Source: WRCA01 sp964587855
GTDB taxonomy: Bacteria; Pseudomonadota; Alphaproteobacteria; Rs-D84
DNA: 64,000 nucleotides
Assembly (NCBI GenBank): GCA_964587855.1
Contig: CAZPLT010000002.1
Location: forward strand, 1-64,000
Direction of reading: 5' to 3'
A program made the translations under genes and the position numbers. The notes under the pieces were generated by a model. It saw only the letters and a list, made by a program, of their open reading frames with translations. It made no database searches and was not told where the DNA came from. How positions within the stretch are numbered: the first letter of the stretch is position 1; each line of letters begins with the position of its first letter. Positions 15,991 to 24,224 of the stretch are shown piece by piece.

Positions 15991-18494
15991 TTGCCAAAAA
16001 GGGATAATTGTGGGGATTCTTTATCTTTGGATCTGACAATAAAAACATCAGAAAGTTTTTCTTTGCCAACATGCCCCGAAAGATTTTCATGAGCATGTGT
16101 GTGTCCCCCATTGTTTTCCAATTTTTCCAAAATCATCGTTGCGCTGGACACAACGCTGTCAGGCATACCGGCCATTTGCGCAACATGAATTCCATAAGAA
16201 CGATTTGCAACGCCAGGCGCGATTTTATGCATAAATATAATTTCATCGTTGTGTTCTGCAACCTGGACATTCATATTTTTCAAAGCATTCAATGGTATCT
16301 TGGTCAATTCATGATAATGCGTTGCGAACAAAGTTCTGGGCTGAATATTATTCAAAAATTCTAATACAGCCTGGGCAATAGCCATCCCGTCCCACGTTGC
16401 AGTCCCGCGCCCTATTTCATCAAAAATAATAAAGCTTTTATTTGTTGCACGATTAAGTATGTTTGCGGTTTCTTGCATTTCAACCATAAACGTGGATTGC
16501 CCCGCGGCCAAATTATCAGATGCACCAACGCGTGAAAATAACTGGTCACAAACACCAATAGTTGCAGATTTGGCCGGAACAAATGAACCCATATGTGCTA
16601 AAATCGCTATTAATGCATTTTGTCGCAAGTATGTTGATTTCCCCGCCATATTTGGCCCCGTCAGCAATGCGATTTTTTTATCATCTAAATTGCAATCATT
16701 TTGAACAAACTGATTACCAGATTTTTTTAATATGCTTTCTATAACTGGATGACGACCAGCAATAATTTCAAATTCATCACCATTGGTTATAGTTGGACGG
16801 ACCCAATTATATTCTGCAGCCGCAGCTGTTAATGCCATCCATACATCTGTTTCGGCCAGTAAGTCCGCGGTTTGTAATAATTCATCAGAAATATTGCGAA
16901 TTTTTTCAATCAATTTTGAAATAATTTCAGATTCGATTGCTGCAGCTTTATCGGCTGCGCCACGAACATCATTATCCAAGTCAATCAGGCGCGCCGTTGT
17001 AAATCGCATATTGTTTGCCATGGTCTGACGATGAATAAATCCAGATGTTGGGTTCATTAAGGCGTCCGCACGAGTATTTGGAATTTCTATATGATAACCC
17101 AATATATTATTAAATTTTATTTTAAGAATATTGATACCGGTTTGTTGGATATACTCTGCCTGCAATACTGCGATGGTTTCTTTTGCACCATGTGCCATTT
17201 GTCGCATATTATCAAGCGCACCATCAAATCCATCCGCAATTATTTCGCCATCGCGGAAAAATGCCGGCATGTTATTTGATAATGCATTGCGAAGTTCCAA
17301 AGCAAACGAATCAAAAGTTTTAATTTCTTTGAATTTAGCACTTAAATCTAGATCCAGCTTTTCCCCAACAGATTTTATAGTTGGTAAAGAATTCAGAAAA
17401 TCAGATGTTGCGCGTAAATCACGTGGTGTACCGCGACCAGTAATCAAACGTGTTATTGCACGCCCAGCATCTGGCAATTTTGATAATTCGTTGCCCATAG
17501 ATTTAAAAACGTTTGTATTTAATAACAGATGTGCGATGTGTTCCTGTCTGCGGCGAATTTCACCAACATCGCCAGACAATTGCCGTAAAAATCCACGCAG
17601 TTTTCGCGCGCCGGCCGCCGTGTGTGTTTTATCCAATATATCTAATAAACAAGCACCACCATCGTTTAATACAGAATCAATTTCCAAACTTTTCCAAGAT
17701 GTGGAATCAACCAATAATTGTTTGCCCGCACCAAAACGATAAGGTGTTCGGAACGCAACATTTGTCCCGCGCTGGGTATTATTTAAATAAGCTGCTAATA
17801 ATTTATCAGCAAAAGTTGGTATGCCAAAAATAGGTAAGATTTTTGATGTAATTGTATCAATATCAGCCCTGGAATATAATTTTTTGTATACAGGTGTTGT
17901 AGGGAACGATTCGCGTATACGCATTATTTCTGGCGTTTCGGCCAAATCTTCGGGATAAATAATTTCGGCTGGGGAAATCTTGTAAATATCATCAAAAATG
18001 TTTGTAGTTTGTCCTATAAAAAATTCACCAGTTGAAATATCGCAGCCAGAAAAATTATATCCAGATATTTCCGATGGTGCGACAGCGACCAAAAAATTAG
18101 ATTTTTTCGGACTTAGTAAATTATCATCGGTTAATGTTCCGGCGGTAATAACACGAACGATTTTTCGTTCTATTTGTTTATGTCCGCGGGCTTTTGCTTC
18201 GTCCGGAGTTTCCATTTGTTCAGCCAGTGCGACATTGGTGCCGGATTTTACCAAACGGGCAAAATAGTTATCTGCCGCATGCCATGGAATTCCGCACATA
18301 GGAATATCACTGCCGCGTTCATCAGTTCCACGATGAGTTAAAACCAAATCTAAAATTTTGCTGACTATGCGGGCGTCGTTAAAAAAAGCCTCGTAAAAAT
18401 CGCCCAACCGAAACAACAAAACAGCATCTGGATTTTCAGCCTTCATATCCAGATATTGTTTCATAATCGGTGAAAGGGTTAATTTTTCAGCCAT
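15987..18494 (-). CDS. mutS: DNA mismatch repair protein MutS
   Basis: 835 residues (E. coli 853). The N-terminal mismatch-recognition domain has the FYEAF motif (GDFYEAFFND near 27-36), whose Phe wedges into the mismatch. The ATPase has Walker A TGPNMAGKST, signature region STFMVEMQET and Walker B FDEIGRGTATWDG. FATHYHEL follows. It overlaps xseB by one base (TAATG) and truB by four. Its placement in an RNA-modification and ribosomal operon is unusual but gene coupling here is general. Confidence 0.95.
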   Translation of the reverse strand: MAEKLTLSPIMKQYLDMKAENPDAVLLFRLGDFYEAFFNDARIVSKILDLVLTHRGTDERGSDIPMCGIPWHAADNYFARLVKSGTNVALAEQMETPDEAKARGHKQIERKIVRVITAGTLTDDNLLSPKKSNFLVAVAPSEISGYNFSGCDISTGEFFIGQTTNIFDDIYKISPAEIIYPEDLAETPEIMRIRESFPTTPVYKKLYSRADIDTITSKILPIFGIPTFADKLLAAYLNNTQRGTNVAFRTPYRFGAGKQLLVDSTSWKSLEIDSVLNDGGACLLDILDKTHTAAGARKLRGFLRQLSGDVGEIRRRQEHIAHLLLNTNVFKSMGNELSKLPDAGRAITRLITGRGTPRDLRATSDFLNSLPTIKSVGEKLDLDLSAKFKEIKTFDSFALELRNALSNNMPAFFRDGEIIADGFDGALDNMRQMAHGAKETIAVLQAEYIQQTGINILKIKFNNILGYHIEIPNTRADALMNPTSGFIHRQTMANNMRFTTARLIDLDNDVRGAADKAAAIESEIISKLIEKIRNISDELLQTADLLAETDVWMALTAAAAEYNWVRPTITNGDEFEIIAGRHPVIESILKKSGNQFVQNDCNLDDKKIALLTGPNMAGKSTYLRQNALIAILAHMGSFVPAKSATIGVCDQLFSRVGASDNLAAGQSTFMVEMQETANILNRATNKSFIIFDEIGRGTATWDGMAIAQAVLEFLNNIQPRTLFATHYHELTKIPLNALKNMNVQVAEHNDEIIFMHKIAPGVANRSYGIHVAQMAGMPDSVVSSATMILEKLENNGGHTHAHENLSGHVGKEKLSDVFIVRSKDKESPQLSLFGK

Positions 18495-18691
18495 TAAACT
18501 TCGGATGTTTTTAATTTTTCTATTTTAAGCTCGGCGTCTTTTAATAATTTTTCGCAATGAGCCTTTAATTTCATTCCAGTTTCATACGCCTTAACCGAAT
18601 CAGCCAATGGCAATTCGCCAGACTCCATTTTTTTAACCAGTTCGGTCAATTGTTTATAAGCTTCTTCAAAAGATAATTTGTTTTCTTCCAT
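18494..18691 (-). CDS. xseB: exodeoxyribonuclease VII small subunit
   Basis: 65 residues: LSFEEAYKQLTELVKKMESGELPLADS, then YETGMKL and CEKLLKDAELKIE, which is the XseB signature. It pairs with XseA (not in this window) to degrade single-stranded DNA. AAAGGA lies upstream of the ATG. It is the first gene of the minus-strand run xseB-mutS-truB-rpsO-pnp-ybaB. Confidence 0.92.
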   Translation of the reverse strand: MEENKLSFEEAYKQLTELVKKMESGELPLADSVKAYETGMKLKAHCEKLLKDAELKIEKLKTSEV

Positions 18692-18750
18692 AATTTTTCC
18701 TTTGGATAAAATGGTACTATTTTAAATTTCAACTTTCAACTTTTAACTTA

Positions 18751-18778
18751 AAAAAAAGCGCCATTGGCGCTTTTTTTT
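18751..18778 (-). terminator. mreB terminator
   Basis: AAGCGCC-ATT-GGCGCTT with A7 on the left and T8 on the right. On the minus strand it begins at the mreB stop codon. Confidence 0.9.
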
Positions 18779-19826
18779 AATACATAGTTTGCAGAATGTG
18801 TTTTGATTTATCCAAATCATCCAACATTTTTCCACTGCCGCGAGCAACGCATGAAAGTGGTTCGTCTACTAAGAACGCGGGTAATCCAGTTGCAGCGCGA
18901 ATCGCCATATCTAAATCACGCAGTAATGCGCCACCACCAGTCATAGCAATACCATAATCAACGATATCAGCGGACAATTCAGGTGGAGTTGATTCCAATG
19001 CCTGACGAATAGTATCAATTATTTTTGTAACTGTTTGGCTGAGCGCCTGAGCCACTTGTGATTCAGTGATTGTTGTTTCGCGTGGAACACCAGATGTTAA
19101 ATCACGACCCTTGATTTTCAGGCTTTTTTCATTTGTTTTATCTTTTGGTGCGATTGCACAGCCGATTTTCTTTTTAATGTCTTCGGCGGTTGCTTCACCA
19201 ATTAACAGGTTTTTGTTTTTACGTACGTAATCAATAATATCATAGTCCATTTGATCACCAGCAACGCGAACAGCATTAGAATAAACAACACCACCAAGTG
19301 ACATAACAGAAATTTCAGTTGTTCCACCACCAATGTCCAAAACCATAGAGCCAACAGGTTTTTCAATCGGCAGTCCTGCGCCAATAGCAGCAGCAGTTGA
19401 TTCTTCGACTACATAAACTTTGCGTGCACCGGCAGCATCAGCGGCTTCTTGAATAGCGCGGCGTTCCACCTGGGTTGCGCAAGATGGCACACATATAATA
19501 ATAAGTGGTGCAGTCATCATTGAGCGATGGTGAACCTTGCGAATAAAGTATTTAATCATTTCTTCGGCGATTTCAAAATCTGCGATAACACCATCACGTA
19601 ATGGGCGAACGGCCGATATTGTGCCAGGGGTACGACCTAACATTCTCTTTGCTTCTTCACCAACAGCTAAAACTTCTTTGCGTCCAAGCAAACGATTTTC
19701 AGCAACAGCAACAACAGATGGTTCATTTAATACAACGCCACGACCCTTTACATAAATCAGGGTATTTGCTGTACCTAAATCGATAGTCATGTCTGAAGAA
19801 AACATCTTCATAATACGATTGTACAT
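18777..19826 (-). CDS. mreB: rod-shape-determining protein MreB
   Basis: 349 residues, the normal length. Actin-fold ATP-binding motifs are IDLGTANTLIYVKG near 16-29 and DIGGGTTEISV near 170; the adenosine region has ALESTPPELSADI, then GIAMTGGGALL. It polymerises under the inner membrane and directs elongation-mode peptidoglycan synthesis, so the cell should be rod-shaped or at least elongating. GAGGAG lies 7 nt before the ATG. mreC/mreD are not adjacent; the gene appears monocistronic with its own terminator. Confidence 0.96.
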   Translation of the reverse strand: MYNRIMKMFSSDMTIDLGTANTLIYVKGRGVVLNEPSVVAVAENRLLGRKEVLAVGEEAKRMLGRTPGTISAVRPLRDGVIADFEIAEEMIKYFIRKVHHRSMMTAPLIIICVPSCATQVERRAIQEAADAAGARKVYVVEESTAAAIGAGLPIEKPVGSMVLDIGGGTTEISVMSLGGVVYSNAVRVAGDQMDYDIIDYVRKNKNLLIGEATAEDIKKKIGCAIAPKDKTNEKSLKIKGRDLTSGVPRETTITESQVAQALSQTVTKIIDTIRQALESTPPELSADIVDYGIAMTGGGALLRDLDMAIRAATGLPAFLVDEPLSCVARGSGKMLDDLDKSKHILQTMY

Positions 19827-19886
19827 ATTAATCTCCTCAAGATAAGCCCATTATTTTTAATTTCTTTCGCAATCATAAAGCAGAAT

Positions 19887-19914
19887 TTGCAAAATGCAAT
19901 TATTATCTTATACT
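19887..19914 (+). promoter_or_regulatory. rnpA promoter
   Basis: TTGCAA (19887-19892), 16 nt, TATACT (19909-19914). The ATG is 10 nt later and there is no Shine-Dalgarno sequence, so the leader would be about 4 nt or less. Confidence 0.6.
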
Positions 19915-19924
19915 AATTAGTATT

Positions 19925-20275
19925 ATGAGACAAACAATAAGAAAACATAAAGATTTTATAGCCAGGATAGATGATCCAGTGGTTAAAACACCTATTTTTA
20001 TAGTTCGTTGTCGTCCAACATTATGGATTGGTGATGCAAAATATGGATTGATAGCCTCAAAAAAAACATTCGCTCGTGCACATGATCGTAATCGGGCAAA
20101 GCGTTTAATGCGTGTATGGCTTCGTGCATGCGAATCGGATATGAATCCAGAAATGGATTATATTGTCATAGCCAGAGTGGCAATTTTAGAGGCTAAACTG
20201 ACAATAGGGATAGAAACAATGAAGAAAGCCCTGGATGAATTATCAAATGAAAAAAATAGCCCTTGTCTTAATTAA
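19925..20275 (+). CDS. rnpA: ribonuclease P protein component
   Basis: 116 residues. It has the RNase P protein signature FARAHDRNRAKRLMR near 58-72, including the RNR motif, after a beta sheet with KYGLIASKK. It assists the catalytic RNA in trimming 5' ends of tRNA precursors. It usually follows rpmH; here rpmH is about 29 kb away on the other strand. yidD overlaps its end by 29 bp, a conserved pairing. No ribosome binding site is visible, in keeping with the promoter position. Confidence 0.93.
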   Translation: MRQTIRKHKDFIARIDDPVVKTPIFIVRCRPTLWIGDAKYGLIASKKTFARAHDRNRAKRLMRVWLRACESDMNPEMDYIVIARVAILEAKLTIGIETMKKALDELSNEKNSPCLN

Positions 20276-20462
20276 ACTTTATCAATTTGGATTATCCCCA
20301 TTATTTGGTGGTCGTGCAATGTGCCGTTTTACGCCATCTTGCAGTGAGTATGCAAAACAGGCGATTGAGAAACATGGTGTTTTACGTGGGGTATGGTTGG
20401 GCTTAAAAAGAATTTTGCGTTGTCGCCCGGGGGGTGGATTTGGGTATGATCCTGTTCCTTGA
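20247..20462 (+). CDS. yidD: membrane protein insertion efficiency factor YidD
   Basis: 71 residues: MKKIALVLIKLYQFGLSPLF, then CRFTPSCSEYAKQAIEKHG and LKRILRCRPGGGFGYDPVP, the whole YidD consensus including the conserved cysteines. It is an amphipathic membrane-associated protein thought to aid YidC-dependent insertion. I chose the ATG at 20247 because homologues begin there. An ATG at 20235 would add four residues. It overlaps rnpA. Confidence 0.92.
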   Translation: MKKIALVLIKLYQFGLSPLFGGRAMCRFTPSCSEYAKQAIEKHGVLRGVWLGLKRILRCRPGGGFGYDPVP

Positions 20463-20486
20463 CATCTATTTCAGATTTGCTACAAT
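20459..20486 (+). promoter_or_regulatory. accB promoter
   Basis: TTGACA (20459-20464), 16 nt, TACAAT (20481-20486). The -35 overlaps the yidD stop codon. A ~23-nt leader with AAAAAGGA precedes the accB ATG. Confidence 0.65.
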
Positions 20487-20515
20487 TAATTTTGCACGTT
20501 TAAAAAGGATACTTA

Positions 20516-20974
20516 ATGTCATTTCGCGCAACAGTAAAAGCCATGACTAAAATTATGGATGAAATGGGTCTTACTGAACTTGATTTAGAACGCCAATTTT
20601 TATTTGGTATTTATCGTAAACACGTACATCTTTCGCGTCAAGGCGCAGCACAAGCATTTGCAACAATTCCTATGCCTGTTCCAGCAGCTCCGTTGACCAA
20701 GGTTTCATGCGAGGCATCTTCTAATCCTGCGGCATGTATAATAAATGCAGTACGCTCACCAATGGTTGGTGTCGCATATTTGGCACCGGAACCAGGTTCA
20801 AAACATTTTGCAGAAGTTGGTAAGAAAGTTAAAGCCGGTGATACAGTTTGTTTAATAGAAGCTATGAAAACATTTAACCCAGTCAAAGCCGATAAAGATG
20901 GCACAGTAAAAGAAGTCTTGGTTTCCGATGGACAAGCAGTAGAATTTGATACGCCATTAATGGTGATAGAATAA
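20516..20974 (+). CDS. accB: acetyl-CoA carboxylase biotin carboxyl carrier protein
   Basis: 152 residues. A Pro/Ala-rich linker joins an N-terminal part to the biotinyl domain. The biotin-accepting lysine is in CLIEAMKTFNPV near residue 117-128 (canonical EAMKM here is EAMKT). It carries carboxybiotin between AccC and the carboxyltransferase in fatty acid synthesis. The N-terminus (AMTKIMDEMGLTELDLER) fits AccB of alphaproteobacteria. accC starts 2 bp after the stop. Confidence 0.95.
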   Translation: MSFRATVKAMTKIMDEMGLTELDLERQFLFGIYRKHVHLSRQGAAQAFATIPMPVPAAPLTKVSCEASSNPAACIINAVRSPMVGVAYLAPEPGSKHFAEVGKKVKAGDTVCLIEAMKTFNPVKADKDGTVKEVLVSDGQAVEFDTPLMVIE

Positions 20975-20975
20975 A

Positions 20976-22328
20976 ATGCCAGCCATAAAAAAAATCCTGA
21001 TAGCGAATCGTGGGGAAATTGCTCTGCGAATTATTCGTGCTTGTCGAGATATGGGTATAAGAACAGTCGCAGTTTATTCTTCTACGGATCGCACTGCTTC
21101 GCACGTTCATATTGCAGACGAATCTGTTTGTATTGGTCCAGGTCCAGCAAAAGATTCTTATCTTAATGAATCTGCAATTTTAACAGCGGCTTTGCTGACT
21201 AATTCTGATGCAATTCATCCAGGGTATGGATTTTTATCTGAACGCGCAGAATTTGTAGAAAAAGTCGAATTACACAATTTAATCTGGATTGGTCCAGATG
21301 CAAATATGATTTCCAAAATGGGTGATAAAGTCGCCGCCAAGAAAACCGCAATAAAATGCGGTCTGCCGGTTGTTCCAGGTAGTGAGGGCGCAGTGGACAC
21401 ATTAGAATCCGCATTGGAATGGGGTGAAAAAATTGGATATCCAGTTATGTTGAAAGCATCGGCTGGTGGTGGTGGCAAGGGTATGCGACCAGTTAATAGT
21501 GCTTCTGAAATGGCCGAAGCGTTTCAAATGACCAAGCGCGAGGCCAAGGCTGGTTTTGGTGATGACACCCTGTATATGGAAAAATTGTTATTACATCCCA
21601 GACACATTGAATTTCAAGTTTTGGCGGATAAACATGGCGGAGCGGTGATTTTTGGGGAACGCGATTGTTCGTTGCAACGTAAAAACCAAAAAGTTATGGA
21701 AGAATGCCCTGCTGCCGCACTGACCACCAAACAACGCGATGATATGATTGAAATTTGTCGCGCTGCTGTGAAAAAAATGGGATATACAAATGCTGGAACT
21801 TTGGAATTTATGTTTGAAGACGGTAAATTTTATTTCCTTGAAATGAATACCAGATTACAGGTGGAACATCCAGTAACGGAAATGGTTTATGGGGTGGACT
21901 TGGTTCGTGAACAAATTCGTATTGCCCAGGGTGAAAAGCTGGGATACAACCAGGGAAATCTTATTCCAAACGGACACGCAATAGAATTTCGTATCAATGC
22001 TGAAGATTCAGAAACATTTATTCCAAATCCTGGAAAAATAACAGCATATAATCCACCAGGGGGATTGGGAATAAGAATTGATTCTGCGGTTTATACTGGG
22101 TATGAAATACCACCAACGTACGACTCTTTGATTGCAAAATTGATAGTTTGGGCACCAAATCGTCCAGCATGTTTGATGCGTGCACAAAGAGCTTTGGATG
22201 AATTTATTATAGAAGGTATAAAAACAACAATTCCTCTGCAGCAAAAATTATTACAAGTCAAAGACGTAAAATCTTTGAATGTAGATAATCATTGGTTGGA
22301 AGAGTTTTTATCTAAAGGTAAAAAATAA
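20976..22328 (+). CDS. accC: acetyl-CoA carboxylase biotin carboxylase subunit
   Basis: 450 residues, standard length. It begins KKILIANRGEIALRIIRACRD; the ATP-grasp domain has the glycine-rich loop KASAGGGGKGMR near 157-168, and FLEMNTRLQVEHPVTE carries catalytic residues. It carboxylates the biotin on AccB using ATP and bicarbonate. It forms an operon with accB and ends at a strong terminator. Confidence 0.97.
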   Translation: MPAIKKILIANRGEIALRIIRACRDMGIRTVAVYSSTDRTASHVHIADESVCIGPGPAKDSYLNESAILTAALLTNSDAIHPGYGFLSERAEFVEKVELHNLIWIGPDANMISKMGDKVAAKKTAIKCGLPVVPGSEGAVDTLESALEWGEKIGYPVMLKASAGGGGKGMRPVNSASEMAEAFQMTKREAKAGFGDDTLYMEKLLLHPRHIEFQVLADKHGGAVIFGERDCSLQRKNQKVMEECPAAALTTKQRDDMIEICRAAVKKMGYTNAGTLEFMFEDGKFYFLEMNTRLQVEHPVTEMVYGVDLVREQIRIAQGEKLGYNQGNLIPNGHAIEFRINAEDSETFIPNPGKITAYNPPGGLGIRIDSAVYTGYEIPPTYDSLIAKLIVWAPNRPACLMRAQRALDEFIIEGIKTTIPLQQKLLQVKDVKSLNVDNHWLEEFLSKGKK

Positions 22329-22329
22329 A

Positions 22330-22351
22330 AAAACCGCCGTTTGGCGGTTTT
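22330..22351. terminator. bidirectional terminator between accC and infC
   Basis: AAAACCGCC-GTTT-GGCGGTTTT, flanked by A's and T's, between two convergent genes (stops at 22328 and 22353). Confidence 0.92.
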
Positions 22352-22352
22352 T

Positions 22353-22907
22353 TTATTTTGCAGGCGCAATTATTATAGATCTTGTTTTTTCATCAGGTTT
22401 GGATTTGGATTCAACCAATCCTTTGTCCCCTATTATTTGAATAACGCGTTCAAAAAGATTTGTTGTTGCACCAGATCTGGCACCAATCGCAAGTACTTTT
22501 TTACTGCCTTTGGTCATTACTGATATTTTAACCTTGTCCCCATCGCCTAAAAATTCAAATACCTTTTTCATTTTGATATTTAAATCATTTTCTTCAATGA
22601 ATGGTTTTATCCAAACTTCCTTCATTTCGTTTGTTTTTTGATGTTTGCGAGCTTCGGAAGCTTTCTTTTTTTGCTCATATTTGAATTTACCGTAATTCAT
22701 AATCTTTACAATAGGCGGCACATTGGTTGCGTTTATTTCAACCAAATCCATGTCATTATCTATTGCCATTTGTAAAGCCTGTGGGGTTGGCATTACACCA
22801 AGATTTGCGCCAGTTTCAGAAATTACCTGAACACTTTTTGCAAAAATTTTATTATTCATTCGTGGACCGAAATCACGGCGTGCTTCTCTATTAAATGTTG
22901 GTTTTAT
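22353..22907 (-). CDS. infC: translation initiation factor IF-3 with a predicted AUA start codon
   Basis: 184 residues from the proposed start. IF-3 core: NLGVMPTPQALQMA, VPPIVKIMNYGKFKYEQKKK, KEVWIKPFIEENDLNIKMKK and VMTKGSKKV. The first conventional start (ATG at 22859) would remove 16 residues that homologues have. In frame upstream the codons read IKPTFNREARRDFGPR and there is no ATG, GTG or TTG. A perfect AAAGGAG (22914-22920) lies 6 nt before an ATA codon at 22905-22907, which I take as the start. In E. coli infC uses AUU, and IF-3 represses its own non-canonical start; the same logic applies here. Confidence 0.85.
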   Translation of the reverse strand: MKPTFNREARRDFGPRMNNKIFAKSVQVISETGANLGVMPTPQALQMAIDNDMDLVEINATNVPPIVKIMNYGKFKYEQKKKASEARKHQKTNEMKEVWIKPFIEENDLNIKMKKVFEFLGDGDKVKISVMTKGSKKVLAIGARSGATTNLFERVIQIIGDKGLVESKSKPDEKTRSIIIAPAK

Positions 22908-22947
22908 TGTGGTCTCCTTTATAATCAGACAGCTTGATTCTAGACAT

Positions 22948-23631
22948 TTATTCCATACTTTTCAACATTTTTTGCAATTGGTCCCATGCAGTCTTTTTAG
23001 AATCGGGTTTCAGAATCATATAACTTGGGGTCGGAATAGAAAATACTTGAAACTCAGGATCTTTTTTAAATTGATATTTTGCCGCCAATGGACCAAGCGT
23101 TAAAACAGCCCGAGGTTTGCTAAGATCAATAAATTTATCAATAAATGGTTTGGTCAAAGAAAGTTCTTCGTCAGTTGGTGTTCTGCCCCCTGGTGTGCGC
23201 CAAAACAATAATGGACATATAGACACAAGACTTCTTTCCAGACCAATAGCATTTAACATCTTGTCCAAAAGTTCACCAGAAACGCCAGACAAAATTTGTC
23301 CAAATTCATCATCTTCGGATGAAGGTACATCGGTTAAAATTAGTAATTTTTTCCCAATTGTCGGTAAAATAATATTTTTTGCAAACATTTTTAATGGATG
23401 ATTAAATTCTGTAATTGTATCGCACAGTTCTGAAAAATTTGTTGCATTGCATACTATTTCTTGGGCTGTGGTAAGAGACATCGGGGCAATAGGTGTAATT
23501 ATATTTTTTGTATTATTTGTTATATTTTGTTCAACATTTTCTTGGGGTGATATTTTTTTTAAAGGGGTAAAATTAGAAAGTTCCCACTTTACACCTGCCA
23601 GATATAAATCGTGTAACGAATTGAATTTCAT
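22948..23631 (-). CDS. uracil-DNA glycosylase-like protein (alphaproteobacterial subfamily)
   Basis: 227 residues. It follows the family 4-like layout: LLILTDVPSSEDDEFGQILSG, then LLDKMLNAIGL and WRTPGGRTPTDEEL, then LTLGPLAAK and a C-terminal TPSYMI segment where other members carry HPS. The usual GEAPG motif is TDVPS here, a change also seen in the alphaproteobacterial subfamily, so activity on uracil is not assured. The ATG at 23631 is preferred because AAGGGA lies upstream; a start at 23709 would run into the pal region. Confidence 0.75.
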   Translation of the reverse strand: MKFNSLHDLYLAGVKWELSNFTPLKKISPQENVEQNITNNTKNIITPIAPMSLTTAQEIVCNATNFSELCDTITEFNHPLKMFAKNIILPTIGKKLLILTDVPSSEDDEFGQILSGVSGELLDKMLNAIGLERSLVSICPLLFWRTPGGRTPTDEELSLTKPFIDKFIDLSKPRAVLTLGPLAAKYQFKKDPEFQVFSIPTPSYMILKPDSKKTAWDQLQKMLKSME

Positions 23632-23707
23632 AAGATTTTCCCTTGATTTTTCAGATAATAGCATGTAAAATAATACCTGAACCAAAAAAACACAAGGGAG
23701 TATTTTC

Positions 23708-24127
23708 ATGAAAATGCAAAAAATTATGATGTTAGCAGGCGTAGCTGGCTTGTTGGCAGCATGTGGTGGTGCAAATAAAATTGTTGAACCATCAAATTTG
23801 AACGAACAACGCGCGTTCTTTGATTTTGATTCTTCAGTAATCAGAGAAGATGCACAAAATAATTTGTTGGGCCAATCTTTATATATGAAGCATTATCCAG
23901 AAACCAAAATTCAAATTGCTGGTAACTGCGACGAACGCGGAACAACAGAATACAATTTGGGCTTGGGCGCACGTCGTGCCAATGCAGCTAAAGCTGTGAT
24001 GGTTAAAGACGGTATCGAAGCTAAACGTATTTCAACCATTTCTTATGGTAAAGAACGTCCATGGAAATTGGGCAGTGACGAAAGCGTATGGGAAAAGAAC
24101 CGTAACGCAACAACAACCGTTAAATAA
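23708..24127 (+). CDS. pal: peptidoglycan-associated lipoprotein Pal (OmpA-like)
   Basis: 139 residues. A lipoprotein signal ends in LAAC, with the lipidated Cys near residue 19. The OmpA domain follows: FFDFDSSVIREDAQ, then IAGNCDERGTTEYNLGLGARRANAAK, the peptidoglycan-binding signature. Pal tethers the outer membrane to peptidoglycan as part of Tol-Pal. tolB, which usually precedes it, is not here, so the gene is detached from the tol cluster. AAGGGAG lies 8 nt before the ATG. A strong terminator follows. Confidence 0.93.
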   Translation: MKMQKIMMLAGVAGLLAACGGANKIVEPSNLNEQRAFFDFDSSVIREDAQNNLLGQSLYMKHYPETKIQIAGNCDERGTTEYNLGLGARRANAAKAVMVKDGIEAKRISTISYGKERPWKLGSDESVWEKNRNATTTVK

Positions 24128-24155
24128 AAAAATCCGCCAATTGGCGGATTTTTTA
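24128..24155 (+). terminator. pal terminator
   Basis: AAATCCGCCA/TGGCGGATTT palindrome followed by a T-run, directly after the pal stop. Confidence 0.9.
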
Positions 24156-24188
24156 TAAGGACAAAGGTTTTTTCTTTGTCCTTCTTTC

Positions 24189-24217
24189 TTGCAATCTTTT
24201 TCCCTTGTGATTATACT
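24189..24217 (+). promoter_or_regulatory. lptF promoter, start point at the ATG
   Basis: TTGCAA (24189-24194), a 17-nt spacer and TATACT (24212-24217), then 7 nt to the ATG at 24225. There is no Shine-Dalgarno sequence. Confidence 0.7.
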
Positions 24218-24224
24218 TTGAAGC

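Noticed and set aside
17131..17742. 203-codon frame opposite mutS
   Set aside because: Shadow of mutS in a conserved gene.
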